Below are positions 1 to 6,695 of a stretch of DNA of 14,428 bases, piece by piece (position 1 is the first letter of the stretch; every line of letters begins with the position of its first letter). The notes below the pieces were generated by a model, which saw only the letters and a list, made by a program, of their open reading frames with translations, ran no database searches and was not told the DNA's origin. Source of the stretch: Thermoguttaceae bacterium (GTDB taxonomy: Bacteria > Planctomycetota > Planctomycetia > Pirellulales > Thermoguttaceae); the NCBI GenBank assembly GCA_017454585.1, contig JAFTCU010000198.1, forward strand, positions 1 through 14,428, given 5' to 3'. The translations under genes were made by a program, and so were the position numbers.

Positions 1-2
1 CG

Positions 3-1010
3 CTCGCGGCCCTTCGGGCGAAGAAGCACGTCTGCTGCGTGAAGCCCCTCACCCGCACCATCGAGGAGGGGCGAGCGGTGCTCAAGGCGGTGCGGGAAGC
101 CGGGACCGCGACCCAGGTCACAATGCAGCCGAACACGAGCGAGCAGGCGTGCCGGATCATGGAACTGATCTACGCCGGCGCGATCGGTGAGATCCGCGAG
201 ATCCACGCCTGGTCGGGGCGTCCGGTCTGGCCGCAGGGAATGCTCGACTACCCGAACTGGGAGGACCCGGTCCCGTCCACGTTCGACTGGGATCTGTGGC
301 TTGGCCCGGCGGAGAAGCGCCCCTTTGCGGACCAGTGGCCGGAAAACTGCCCGTACCCCGGCATGGCGTGTGCGAACTGGGGCAAACGCGGTGTTTACCA
401 CCCGTTCAACTTCCGCGGCTGGTTCGCTTTCGGGACCGGCTCGCTCGGTGATATGGGGTGCCACCGCGCCAATCTTCCGTATCGGATGTTCCGCCTGAAG
501 CACCCGACCCGGATCACGGCCTCGAGCACGCGCGCCTACAGTGTTTCGTACCCGATCGGCTGCATGGTGACGTACGACTACCCGGCAAGCGAGGACTTCC
601 CGGAGATCCGCCTCACGTGGTACGACGGCGGCCTGAAACCGGCGGTTCCGAAGTGCATGGGCTCCGAGATGTTCCCGCCTGAGGGCGTGCTTTACGTCGG
701 CACCGAGGGGATGATGTTCAACGACCGGATCCTCGATCCGGAGCGGGCCGAAAAGTTCGCGAACGTTCCGAAGACGATCGAGCGCCGCGGCGGCGTGATG
801 CCGGAATGGTACGAAGCGTGCCGCGGCGGGCAGGCGGCCAGCGCCAATTTCGAGTACGCGATCCCCGTGACGGAATTCGTGCTGCTCGGAAACCTCGCGG
901 TCATGACGGGCAAAGCGGTCGAATTCGACCCGGAGACGCTCACCATCGCAAACAATCCGGAGGCACAGGCGCTGATCTCCCAGCCGTACCATAACGGGTG
1001 GACGCTCTGA
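3..1010 (+). CDS. Gfo/Idh/MocA family oxidoreductase, 5' end outside window
   Basis: The reading frame is open from the left edge, so the N-terminal half of the Rossmann domain, including the GxGxxG motif, is missing; 335 residues are visible. The visible part opens with the end of the NAD(P)-binding domain: 'KKHVCCVKPLT' (visible residues 7-17) is the family's EKP-type motif, with the catalytic-type Lys at about 14 and Val in place of Glu. The C-terminal domain carries WDLWLGPA (about 96-103) and a Gly/Phe-rich stretch ending GDMGCH (about 149-154), whose His belongs to the sugar-binding face. These two motifs mark a subtype common in Planctomycetes and Lentisphaerae, many members of which are exported; export cannot be judged here. 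Members oxidise or reduce sugars and cyclitols with NAD(P); the substrate is unknown. The GTG at 39 is internal, not the start. The stop overlaps the next gene's ATG. Confidence 0.93.
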   Translation, partial: LAALRAKKHVCCVKPLTRTIEEGRAVLKAVREAGTATQVTMQPNTSEQACRIMELIYAGAIGEIREIHAWSGRPVWPQGMLDYPNWEDPVPSTFDWDLWLGPAEKRPFADQWPENCPYPGMACANWGKRGVYHPFNFRGWFAFGTGSLGDMGCHRANLPYRMFRLKHPTRITASSTRAYSVSYPIGCMVTYDYPASEDFPEIRLTWYDGGLKPAVPKCMGSEMFPPEGVLYVGTEGMMFNDRILDPERAEKFANVPKTIERRGGVMPEWYEACRGGQAASANFEYAIPVTEFVLLGNLAVMTGKAVEFDPETLTIANNPEAQALISQPYHNGWTL

Positions 1011-1516
1011 TGTTTGGTTTCCTGAAACGATTTTTTCGTCCCCGCCCGCTGAAGATCCCAACGGAATTGACCAATCAGCGGCTTCCGCTTGGGCCAAGCT
1101 GCGAGCGGGTGGCGAGGTGGTTTCTGGAAAGTCAACACGGAATGACCTGTCTGGGGCAGAATGCGAAGACGCACCTTTCCAAAACGGGCGGGAGAGTTTC
1201 CGGTGAAATTGATCTGATCATGGAACTGAACGATGAACGGCAGACGATCGTGTTCGTGGAAGTCCGCTCCCGTTCGAAAAACTGGGACCGGTTTGGCACG
1301 CCGCTGAGCGCCGTTTCTGCCGCGAAACGCCAGGACGTCTGCCACGCGGCCCGGCTTTGGCTTCGGGAAAATGAGATCCCGGAATCCCGCCCGATTCGTT
1401 TTGACGTGGTGGGGGTTTTGTGGCCGGAGAACGAAGAGCCACAAATTCTTTACTGTCCCGACGCTTTTCAGTGGATCGAGCCGAACTGGCGCCGGGGGAA
1501 TATTCGCGTCCGGTGA
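1010..1516 (+). CDS. yraN: YraN/UPF0102 family protein (endonuclease-like fold)
   Basis: A 168-residue protein of the UPF0102 (YraN) family. The core motif GEIDLI followed by VFVEVRSR (roughly residues 64-85) gives the Glu-Asp...Glu-x-Arg/Lys pattern of the restriction-endonuclease-like fold, and the later RFDVV is also typical. The family's function is not settled; a DNA-processing role is often proposed from the fold. About 30 residues precede the usual family N-terminus and include a basic, aromatic stretch (FLKRFFRPRP). I chose ATG 1010 because it overlaps the preceding stop as TGATG, a normal translational-coupling arrangement, with a GGGTGG at 996-1001 as a weak ribosome site. A GTG at 998 is also in frame and would add four residues. 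The coupling to an oxidoreductase gene probably reflects gene packing and not a shared role. Confidence 0.85.
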   Translation: MFGFLKRFFRPRPLKIPTELTNQRLPLGPSCERVARWFLESQHGMTCLGQNAKTHLSKTGGRVSGEIDLIMELNDERQTIVFVEVRSRSKNWDRFGTPLSAVSAAKRQDVCHAARLWLRENEIPESRPIRFDVVGVLWPENEEPQILYCPDAFQWIEPNWRRGNIRVR

Positions 1517-1601
1517 GCGGAGCCAATTCCGAAAGGAAAAGATTGAGCGGAATAACGAATTTTTTGGGCTAGACACCATACCAGTCCCGCTTCAGAACGA
1601 G

Positions 1602-1729
1602 ATTTAAACACGGATTTTCGCAGATTAGATGGATTAGAAGGATTAGAAGGATCCCTTCAGGGGTGATTTCAACCTTTTGTTTTAAAAATCCTTTTAATCT
1701 TTTTAATCCGTGGAAATCCGTGTTTAAAT
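1602..1729. repeat. 128-bp imperfect inverted repeat with ATTTAAACACGGATTT ends
   Basis: The left arm (1602-1652) starts ATTTAAACACGGATTT and continues with GGATTAGAA units in tandem (9-bp period, 1631-1648). The right arm (1685-1729) is its imperfect reverse complement and ends AAATCCGTGTTTAAAT. A 32-bp centre separates them. Folded, it would give a long hairpin of roughly 45 pairs with mismatches. It fills most of the 1517-1881 gap between the convergent yraN and rplU genes and has no coding potential. Similar 'CACGGATT' repeat blocks occur in intergenic regions of many environmental bacteria, from memory. No clear target-site duplication is seen. The rest of the gap holds a weak ATTCCG/CGGAAT stem (1526-1553) before T6, a possible yraN terminator, and a CCCAAA/TTTGGG stem (1775-1795). 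Confidence 0.8.
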
Positions 1730-1881
1730 GAAATTCTGCGGCGGCAGAGAGTTTTCTGTTTGCTTGCGTCTTTACCCAAAGTGCAGGCTTTTGGGCTAAA
1801 ACCTGGAAAAGCATTTTCCTGATTTAACCAAACTTTTATCCAGTCCGCAAGTTGGCCCTGGTTCTACGAGTTGAGGGCCAC

Positions 1882-1919
1882 AAAAAAACGCAGAAATTTT
1901 CGTCTGAAAACCTCTGCGT
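1882..1919 (-). terminator. Rho-independent terminator of rplU
   Basis: Read on the minus strand, a 14-pair stem (ACGCAGAGGTTTTC with GAAAATTTCTGCGT, two G-T wobbles) closes a 4-base AGAC loop. It is followed at once by a run of seven T. It begins 34 bases after the rplU stop codon. It is textbook in form and shows that rplU transcription ends here with no downstream partner gene. Confidence 0.9.
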
Positions 1920-1953
1920 CGATTGGATGAATTCCAGATTTCTCAGGTCAAAA

Positions 1954-2274
1954 TCATTCGGCCACGTCGATGGCGGTCACTTTGACCGTAATGTATTTCT
2001 GGCGGTGACTGTTGCGTTTGCGGTAGGTCGCACGACGGGTAAATTTCTGAACGTTGAGCTTCGGACCTTTGACTTCGGCGTCATAAACGACCGCCTTGAC
2101 TTTAACATTCAGGGTCGGCTGACCGATGAGAAGTTTTTCATCGGTGCGGCAGGCGAGAACATCGTCGAAAACGATTTCGTCGTCTTTTTTCAGACCTTCA
2201 CGATAGTCGATCTGAAACTCGGACCCAACTTCAACTTTGAACTGACGTCCACTTTCACGAATAATCGCGTACAT
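1954..2274 (-). CDS. rplU: 50S ribosomal protein bL21
   Basis: A 106-residue protein of full bL21 length. It starts MYAIIRESGRQFKVEVG, and the conserved C-terminal basic block with RRATYRKRNSHRQ, which contacts 23S rRNA, lies near residues 79-92. It is a structural protein of the large ribosomal subunit. The start is fixed by an AGAGGA ribosome site just upstream and by the canonical N-terminus. In most bacteria rplU is followed by rpmA (bL27), often with obgE. Here a strong terminator lies 34 bases after the stop and no rpmA follows, so rplU is a single-gene transcript in this genome. A near-consensus promoter lies about 65 bases upstream, consistent with high expression. Confidence 0.97.
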   Translation of the reverse strand: MYAIIRESGRQFKVEVGSEFQIDYREGLKKDDEIVFDDVLACRTDEKLLIGQPTLNVKVKAVVYDAEVKGPKLNVQKFTRRATYRKRNSHRQKYITVKVTAIDVAE

Positions 2275-2339
2275 TGTTTTCCTCTGTTAAAAAAGGTTCT
2301 AGTGACATAATTTGAATTCATAGTACTTAATACCGCCTA

Positions 2340-2367
2340 ATTATAGTAAAATTTTCACTTTTATCAA
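2340..2367 (-). promoter_or_regulatory. Sigma70-type promoter of rplU
   Basis: On the minus strand TTGATA (2362-2367) and TATAAT (2340-2345) are separated by 16 bases. This predicts a start near 2333 and a 5' leader of about 60 bases before the rplU ATG. The -10 is a perfect match and the -35 has five of six matches. Transcription start is not measured. Confidence 0.8.
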
Positions 2368-2505
2368 GGGGGGGCAAGGGAATCTTTGGAAAAAGAGTAG
2401 GATTTTGTAAAGATAAAGAAAAAGACGGTCGGGAAAATCTTCTGATTTTGATTTGCGAAGAGAATTTTCTGACGTGTTTTTACAAATATTTTCTTCTTTT
2501 TTTAA

Positions 2506-2521
2506 TGTCAAATACTTGACA
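2506..2521. promoter_or_regulatory. TGTCAA-N4-TTGACA palindrome over the -35 box (possible operator)
   Basis: A perfect 6-4-6 inverted repeat whose right half is the -35 hexamer of the 2594 gene's promoter. A dimeric repressor bound here would block RNA polymerase directly. No regulator gene lies nearby, so the cognate factor is unknown. Part of the symmetry could be chance, because the right half is constrained as a -35 box. Confidence 0.5.
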
Positions 2522-2544
2522 TACGATAGGGAATTTGTTAAAAT
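2516..2544 (+). promoter_or_regulatory. Sigma70-type promoter of the 2594-3622 oxidoreductase
   Basis: A perfect TTGACA (2516-2521), a 17-base spacer and TAAAAT (2539-2544, five of six consensus) predict a start near 2551 and a leader of about 43 bases. It fires away from rplU, so 2275-2593 is a divergent promoter region. The AT-rich stretch between the two promoters (2368-2505) shows no gene and only an imperfect hairpin around 2435-2472. Confidence 0.8.
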
Positions 2545-2593
2545 AAAAAAAATGTAAAAATTCCTTCCAACCACCTGCCCAAGGAGAAAACAC

Positions 2594-3622
2594 ATGCTGA
2601 AAATCGGAATTGCCGGAATCGGTTTTATGGGGATGATCCACTACCTCGCCTACCAGAATATCCCGGGGGTGCAAGTCGTCGCGTTCTGCGAAAAGTACAA
2701 TCAGGCGCGTCTGGCCGGTGACTGGACCACGATCAAGGGGAATTTCGGCCCGCAGGGAACCATGATGGATATGAGTCCGTTTGCCTGTTATACGGAACTG
2801 GCCGATATGGTCGCCGACCCGAACGTGGATATGGTGGACGTTTGCCTCCCGCCGAACCAGCACGCCGAAGCGACGATCATGGCTTTGAAGGGCGGAAAGC
2901 ACGTTTTCTGTGAAAAACCGATCGCCCTGAGCGCCGAGGAAGGCAAAGCCATGGCCCAGACCGCAGCGGAAACCGGGAAAATCCTGAACATTGGCCACGT
3001 GCTCCCCTTCTTCCCCGCGTACAAATTCCTCATCGACGCCAAAAAAGACGGCCGCTGGGGAAAAGTCCTCGGCGGGAATTTCTTCCGCGTGACGGCCGAT
3101 CCGAAGTGGCTCGTTCACTACTACGACCTCGATATTGTGGGCGGTCCGATGCTCGATCTGCACGTCCATGACGCGCATTTCATCCGTTACTTCTTCGGAA
3201 TGCCGAAGGCGGTGCAGGGCGTGGGCCGCTGCCGCAAGGAAAATGTGCCGGAATACTTCAACGTGCAGTTCCTGTACGACGATCCGTCCGTGGTCGTGAC
3301 GGCCACCAGCGGCGCAATCATGCAGTCCGGCCGCCCGTTCACGTTCGGTTTTGAGGTCCATTTCGAGAAAGCGACGGTCCTGTGCGACCTGTACGCGGAC
3401 CTTCCGCTGACGGTCCTGAACGAGGACGGAACGGTCACGAAGCCCGAGCTGCCCGCCTGCTCCGACACGTTCCCGTTCGAGCAGGAACTCACCGAGGCGA
3501 AACGCTCGATCGAGACGGGCGTGAAGTCGGAAATCCTCGACTGCTCGCTGGCGTCCGACTCGGTCATCCTGTGCCACAAGGAAATCGAGGCGATCATGAC
3601 GCGCAAGCAGGTGATGATCTGA
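2594..3622 (+). CDS. Gfo/Idh/MocA family NAD(P)-dependent oxidoreductase
   Basis: A complete 342-residue cytoplasmic enzyme with no signal peptide. The N-terminal Rossmann domain starts KIGIAGIGFMG (Gly 8, 10 and 13 form GxGxxG). The catalytic EKP motif is at residues 107-109 (HVFCEKP). The C-terminal domain has GGPMLDLHVHD (183-193), matching the family's 'GG-x3-D-x3-HD' substrate-site motif with His192/Asp193. Members interconvert hydroxyl and keto groups on sugars, cyclitols or their derivatives; the substrate cannot be read from sequence. The start is secured by AAGGAG at 2581-2586, seven bases before the ATG. It has its own strong promoter with a possible operator, and a hairpin terminator may follow it, so it is probably a regulated single-gene unit. 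It is not a close copy of the oxidoreductase at 3-1010. Confidence 0.95.
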   Translation: MLKIGIAGIGFMGMIHYLAYQNIPGVQVVAFCEKYNQARLAGDWTTIKGNFGPQGTMMDMSPFACYTELADMVADPNVDMVDVCLPPNQHAEATIMALKGGKHVFCEKPIALSAEEGKAMAQTAAETGKILNIGHVLPFFPAYKFLIDAKKDGRWGKVLGGNFFRVTADPKWLVHYYDLDIVGGPMLDLHVHDAHFIRYFFGMPKAVQGVGRCRKENVPEYFNVQFLYDDPSVVVTATSGAIMQSGRPFTFGFEVHFEKATVLCDLYADLPLTVLNEDGTVTKPELPACSDTFPFEQELTEAKRSIETGVKSEILDCSLASDSVILCHKEIEAIMTRKQVMI

Positions 3623-3637
3623 GGTCCTGAGGAAGTC

Positions 3638-3686
3638 ATTCCCAGATTTTCCCGGAAAATTCCCAGCCCCTCCCAGCAATTCCCAG
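3638..3686 (+). repeat. Three ATTCCCAG direct repeats, 20-21 bp apart
   Basis: ATTCCCAG occurs at 3638, 3659 and 3679, with a related CTCCCAG at 3670. The 21- and 20-bp spacings are about two helical turns. The stretch lies between a stop codon and the next gene and overlaps the left arm of the hairpin at 3665-3699. It may be slippage-derived filler or protein-binding sites; the sequence alone does not tell. Confidence 0.45.
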
Positions 3687-3703
3687 CGTGGGAGGGGCTT
3701 TCA
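3665..3703 (+). terminator. Hairpin terminator after the 2594-3622 gene
   Basis: A perfect 11-bp stem (AGCCCCTCCCA, 3665-3675, with TGGGAGGGGCT, 3689-3699) closes a 13-base loop and is followed by a short T run (CTTTC). The stem is strong but the U tract is poor, so efficiency is uncertain. It ends about 40 bases before the next ATG. Confidence 0.6.
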
Positions 3704-3740
3704 CTGCCAACTGAAAACTCTTTCCCCCCTTTTCCTGCCC

Positions 3741-5012
3741 ATGAACCGCCGCTCCTTTCTCACTTCCGCCGCCGCGCTGGCGCTTTCCCCGCTTTTTTCC
3801 CGGGTTTATGCGGGAGCGGGCCGTCCGCTGAAAATCCTTCTTCGCTCTTCCTGGCAGACCGTCAACATCGGCGACATTGCGCACACGCCGGGCGTTCTGG
3901 CGATCCTCGAGCGGTACTTCCCCGACGCCGAGGTCACGCTCTGGGCCAGCGGTGAGTACTCCGAGGACGTACACGCCATGGAGTCGAAACGTTTCCCGAT
4001 GCTCAAAAAAGTCGTGAAAGGCGGCGTTTTCCCCGACGGCAAGAAGCCCAACTCCCCGGAAGTCGTGGCGGCCCTCGACGAGTGTGACTTCATCCTGCAC
4101 GGCAGCGGCGCGAGTTTCGTCGCCTACTGGGACGTTTCCAAAGCCGTCCAGATCTCCGGGAAACCGTACGGGATCTGGGGGATCACGTGGGAACACGGCG
4201 ATGAGCGCCAGATCAATTTCATGAACCAGGCGAAATTCATCTTCTTCCGCGATACCGTCTCGCTGGGCGCGGCGCAGGCTGCGGGAGTCAAGGCCCCGAT
4301 CATGGAATTCGGCCCGGACGGCGCGTTCGCCTGCGACCTTCGGAACGACGCGGCCGCCGAAGCGTTCCTCAAAGAACACGGGCTCGAAACCGGGAAATTC
4401 GCCTGCGTGATCCCGCGCTACAGGAAAACGCCGTACTGGAAGATCCGAAGCAAGGAACCGACGCCGGAGGACCTCAAATTCTGGGCCTACTCGCAGTCGA
4501 TGAAGGAGCACGATAACGGCCCGATCCGCGAGGCCATCATCGAGACGGTCCGCCAGACGGGTCTGAAAGTCCTGATCTGCCCCGAGGACCGCAGCCAGGT
4601 CGAGCTGGGGGGCGAAATGCTCTACGAGCCGCTGCCCGAAGACGTGAAAAAGCGCGTCGTTTGGCGCGATCACTACTGGCTGACCGACGAGGCGATCTCG
4701 ACTTACGTCCGCAGTGCCGGCCTGTTCGGGCTGGAAATGCACTCACCGATCATGTGCATCGGGAACGGCGTCCCGGCGATCGTCTGCCGGTTCAAGGAGC
4801 AGACCTCCAAGGGCCTCATTTGGCGCGACATCGGTTTGGGGGACTGGCTCTTTAACATGGACCAGGAGGACGAAATTCCGGGCATCACGCCGGCCGTTTT
4901 GAAAATGTTGACCGACCGGGAAACGTCGCTCGAGAAAGTGGCCACGGCCCAGAAAATCGTGCTGGCCCGGCAAATACGCATGGCCGACGCGCTGTCGGCT
5001 TCGCTTCAGTGA
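3741..5012 (+). CDS. Tat-signal protein of the polysaccharide pyruvyl transferase family
   Basis: 423 residues. The N-terminus MNRRSFLTS with a hydrophobic run and a VYA/GAG cleavage-like site near residue 24 is a twin-arginine signal, so the protein is probably exported folded. The mature part matches the pyruvyl transferase (CsaB/WcaK) fold: an N-terminal VNIGD motif (41-45), HGSG (120-123), and the C-terminal signature MHSPI (333-337) followed by GNGVP (341-345). Family members transfer pyruvate from phosphoenolpyruvate to sugar hydroxyls of cell-wall or capsular polymers, normally in the cytoplasm. A Tat signal is odd because PEP is not expected in the periplasm, so another donor or function is possible. 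No Shine-Dalgarno is evident; the upstream stretch is C/T-rich. The stop is 13 bases before the phosphatase gene, suggesting co-transcription. Confidence 0.85.
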   Translation: MNRRSFLTSAAALALSPLFSRVYAGAGRPLKILLRSSWQTVNIGDIAHTPGVLAILERYFPDAEVTLWASGEYSEDVHAMESKRFPMLKKVVKGGVFPDGKKPNSPEVVAALDECDFILHGSGASFVAYWDVSKAVQISGKPYGIWGITWEHGDERQINFMNQAKFIFFRDTVSLGAAQAAGVKAPIMEFGPDGAFACDLRNDAAAEAFLKEHGLETGKFACVIPRYRKTPYWKIRSKEPTPEDLKFWAYSQSMKEHDNGPIREAIIETVRQTGLKVLICPEDRSQVELGGEMLYEPLPEDVKKRVVWRDHYWLTDEAISTYVRSAGLFGLEMHSPIMCIGNGVPAIVCRFKEQTSKGLIWRDIGLGDWLFNMDQEDEIPGITPAVLKMLTDRETSLEKVATAQKIVLARQIRMADALSASLQ

Positions 5013-5025
5013 GGGAAATTTCATC

Positions 5026-5481
5026 ATGCACACAATTCTGTTCGTCTGCCACGGTAATATTTGTCGCTCCCCCAGGGCAGAGTTCGTCCTGAAAGACCTC
5101 GTTCACCGCCGCGGGCTGGACGACCAGTTCCTCATTCAGTCCTGCGCCACCAGCACGGAAGAACTCGGAAGCCCGGTTTACCCGCCCATCCGGGATCTGC
5201 TCGCAAAACACGGCATCAGCTGCGCGGGAAAAACGGCCGTTCAGCTTCGGCGCAGTGACTACGAAAAGTACGACCTGCTCGTGATGATGGACTCGTGGAA
5301 CGTCCGCAACGCCATGCGCATCCTCGGCAAAGACCCGGATCAGAAGGTCAAAAAACTCTTCGACTTGACCCGCGACGGCGGTGACGTGGAGGACCCGTGG
5401 TACACGGAGCGTTACACCGAGGTTTATGAGACGATCCTCGCCGGGTGCGAGGCGCTGCTCGATTTTCTAATTAAGAATTAG
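5026..5481 (+). CDS. Low-molecular-weight protein tyrosine phosphatase
   Basis: 151 residues, the normal family length. The P-loop is at the N-terminus, CHGNICRS with nucleophile Cys8 and Arg14 (C-x5-R-S). The general-acid loop is DPWYTERY (123-130), with Asp123 as proton donor. It removes phosphate from phosphotyrosine and related substrates in the cytoplasm. In bacteria such enzymes often pair with BY-kinases that control exopolysaccharide export, or act in the arsenate reductase branch; the neighbouring pyruvyl-transferase-like gene favours an envelope role. No kinase is in the window. GAGGGA (5011-5016) overlaps the previous stop codon and serves as ribosome site, so the two genes are probably one operon. 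Confidence 0.95.
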   Translation: MHTILFVCHGNICRSPRAEFVLKDLVHRRGLDDQFLIQSCATSTEELGSPVYPPIRDLLAKHGISCAGKTAVQLRRSDYEKYDLLVMMDSWNVRNAMRILGKDPDQKVKKLFDLTRDGGDVEDPWYTERYTEVYETILAGCEALLDFLIKN

Positions 5482-5483
5482 AT

Positions 5484-5512
5484 TTACGGAGACGACGCTT
5501 CCAGCGTCGATT
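5484..5512 (+). repeat. ACGACGCT hairpin repeat, copy A
   Basis: TTACGGAGACGACGCT, then TCC, then AGCGTCGATT. The 7-bp stem CGACGCT/AGCGTCG lies at 5493-5509. It begins three bases after the phosphatase stop. One of five copies in the window (others at 6569, 6637, 7796 and 9288). Confidence 0.85.
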
Positions 5513-5520
5513 AAAGGCAT

Positions 5521-5624
5521 CCTCTTTGAGGGGGCTGGCTCGCGCAGCAAGACTGGGGGAGCCAGGTGAACGCGCCATTTAACTCCCCCCGGCCCTTCGG
5601 GCCACCCTCCTCAATGAGGGAGGC
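5521..5624. repeat. Inverted pair of a CCTC(T/A)TTGAGG-type repeat
   Basis: The left copy (5521-5566) reads CCTCTTTGAGGGGGCTGGC and then GGGGGAG after a variable stretch. The right copy (5581-5624), read on the minus strand, gives CTCATTGAGGAGGGTGGC, a GGCCC-GAA-GGGCC tip (plus-strand 5591-5603) and GGGGGAGTT. The two share fixed flanks around a variable tip and face each other across 14 bases. They occupy the leader of the phosphoesterase gene, ending 33 bases before its ATG. Similar repeats are widespread in gut bacteria, from memory. Confidence 0.75.
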
Positions 5625-5657
5625 TTTCCCTCCCACCTGAAAAAGAAAGGACTTTTT

Positions 5658-6548
5658 ATGAATCGTCGTGAATTTTTCAAAATCGTGGCTCTGGCGTCCA
5701 TTTCGGCGCAGCTGAACCTGGATCCCGCCCTTTACGGCAACACGGAAGTTCCGCTCGACCCGAATCTCGTTGCGATTTTTTCGGACCCACACATTCCGGA
5801 CGATGAGACGAAACCGCACATTCCGCGCTTCAAAATGTGCGTGAAGAAGATCCTCGCGATGAACCCCCGGCCTGCGACGCTTCTGATTTACGGCGACCTG
5901 GTGTACACCAGTGGCGGAGTGGAGCTTTATAAAATTTTACGCTCGCTTCTGGAACCGCTCGATAAAGCCGGCATTAAGTGGGAAGTGACGATGGGAAACC
6001 ACGACCGGATCGCCGATTACCAGACCGCGTGCCCCGACCGGTTCACAGAGAAACCGATCATCGAGGGCCGGTGCATTCACATCGTGGAGACGCCGCGGGC
6101 CGATTTCATTCTGCTCGATTCGTACCTGAAAGATCACGTGGACGGGACCATCGAGCCGGACCAGAAGGCGTGGCTGGCCGAGACACTGAAAAAGTACACG
6201 GAAAAGCCTGTTTTTGTCGGTTGCCACCACGGTCTGAAAGAGACGAAACTTGACGACGTCCTGCTTTCCTGCCCGAAATTCGCGGCGTACATTCACGGCC
6301 ACTGGCACTGGTGGAAGAATAGCAAAACGGACGCCGGCATCCAGATGATCTGCTTCCCGTCCGTCGGGCACTGGGGCGACCTGGGGTTCACGATGTGCCA
6401 CCTCGGCGAGAAAGAAGCGACGTTCGTCCCGGACATCGACGCGTATTTCTGCCCGGACTGGGGGAAAGGCCGGTTCCCGAAGATCCCGAACGTGGAAGCG
6501 TACCTTGAAGCGCTGAACGAAGTCAAAGTGGTCGTTCCTTTTAAGTAA
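5658..6548 (+). CDS. Tat-signal calcineurin-like metallophosphoesterase
   Basis: 296 residues. MNRREFFK plus a hydrophobic stretch to about residue 27 is a twin-arginine signal, so it probably acts outside the cytoplasm. All metal-binding motifs of the calcineurin-like superfamily are present in order: SDPH (Asp43, His45), YGD (Asp80), GNHD (113-116), CHHG (His190/191) and GHWH (214-217). It should hydrolyse phosphomonoesters or diesters with two metal ions; the substrate is unknown. The ribosome site AAAGGA (5646-5651) lies six bases before ATG. A repeat pair lies directly upstream and an ACGACGCT hairpin follows the stop at about 25-30 bases. The Tat arginines closely resemble those of the pyruvyl-transferase-like gene two genes upstream, so the two proteins may share a compartment. 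Confidence 0.93.
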   Translation: MNRREFFKIVALASISAQLNLDPALYGNTEVPLDPNLVAIFSDPHIPDDETKPHIPRFKMCVKKILAMNPRPATLLIYGDLVYTSGGVELYKILRSLLEPLDKAGIKWEVTMGNHDRIADYQTACPDRFTEKPIIEGRCIHIVETPRADFILLDSYLKDHVDGTIEPDQKAWLAETLKKYTEKPVFVGCHHGLKETKLDDVLLSCPKFAAYIHGHWHWWKNSKTDAGIQMICFPSVGHWGDLGFTMCHLGEKEATFVPDIDAYFCPDWGKGRFPKIPNVEAYLEALNEVKVVVPFK

Positions 6549-6568
6549 TTAGTGTATCAGTTCAAGAG

Positions 6569-6600
6569 TAATTTGCGGGGACGACGCTGGAAGCGTCTTC
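6569..6600 (+). repeat. ACGACGCT hairpin repeat, copy B
   Basis: ATTTGCGGGGACGACGCT, then GGA, then AGCGTCTTC, about 25 bases after the phosphoesterase stop. The central triplet is GGA where copy A has TCC in the same orientation. With copy C it forms a larger inverted pair. Confidence 0.85.
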
Positions 6601-6636
6601 AAATTCGCTGCAAAATGAACAAGAATTTTGTACTTT

Positions 6637-6667
6637 AACGACGCTGGAAGCGTCGTCCCCGTAATTT
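6637..6667 (-). repeat. ACGACGCT hairpin repeat, copy C (inverted to copy B)
   Basis: On the minus strand it reads AATTACGGGGACGACGCT, TCC, AGCGTCGTT. It faces copy B across 36 bases. Its end lies 29 bases before the sugar kinase ATG, in the probable leader or promoter zone. Confidence 0.85.
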
Positions 6668-6695
6668 GAAAGTTTTTTTAGTCAAAGGATCCAAC

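Noticed and set aside
692..1579. Minus-strand open frame (295 codons) across the yraN region
   Set aside because: It spans two real plus-strand genes and their junction; composition is atypical and no start signal is seen.
2480..3679. Long minus-strand open frame (399 codons) opposite the oxidoreductase
   Set aside because: It mirrors the codon bias of the plus-strand gene, is rich in Arg/His/Asp, has no ribosome site or family motif, and the plus-strand gene has clear catalytic motifs.
3636..4742. Minus-strand open frame (368 codons) opposite the pyruvyl transferase gene
   Set aside because: Same artefact of GC-rich codons; low-complexity Arg/Asp composition and no motif.
6666..6695. TTG 6666 as start of the sugar kinase
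   Set aside because: It lies in the edge of repeat copy C; ATG 6696 has a good ribosome site and gives the canonical N-terminus.
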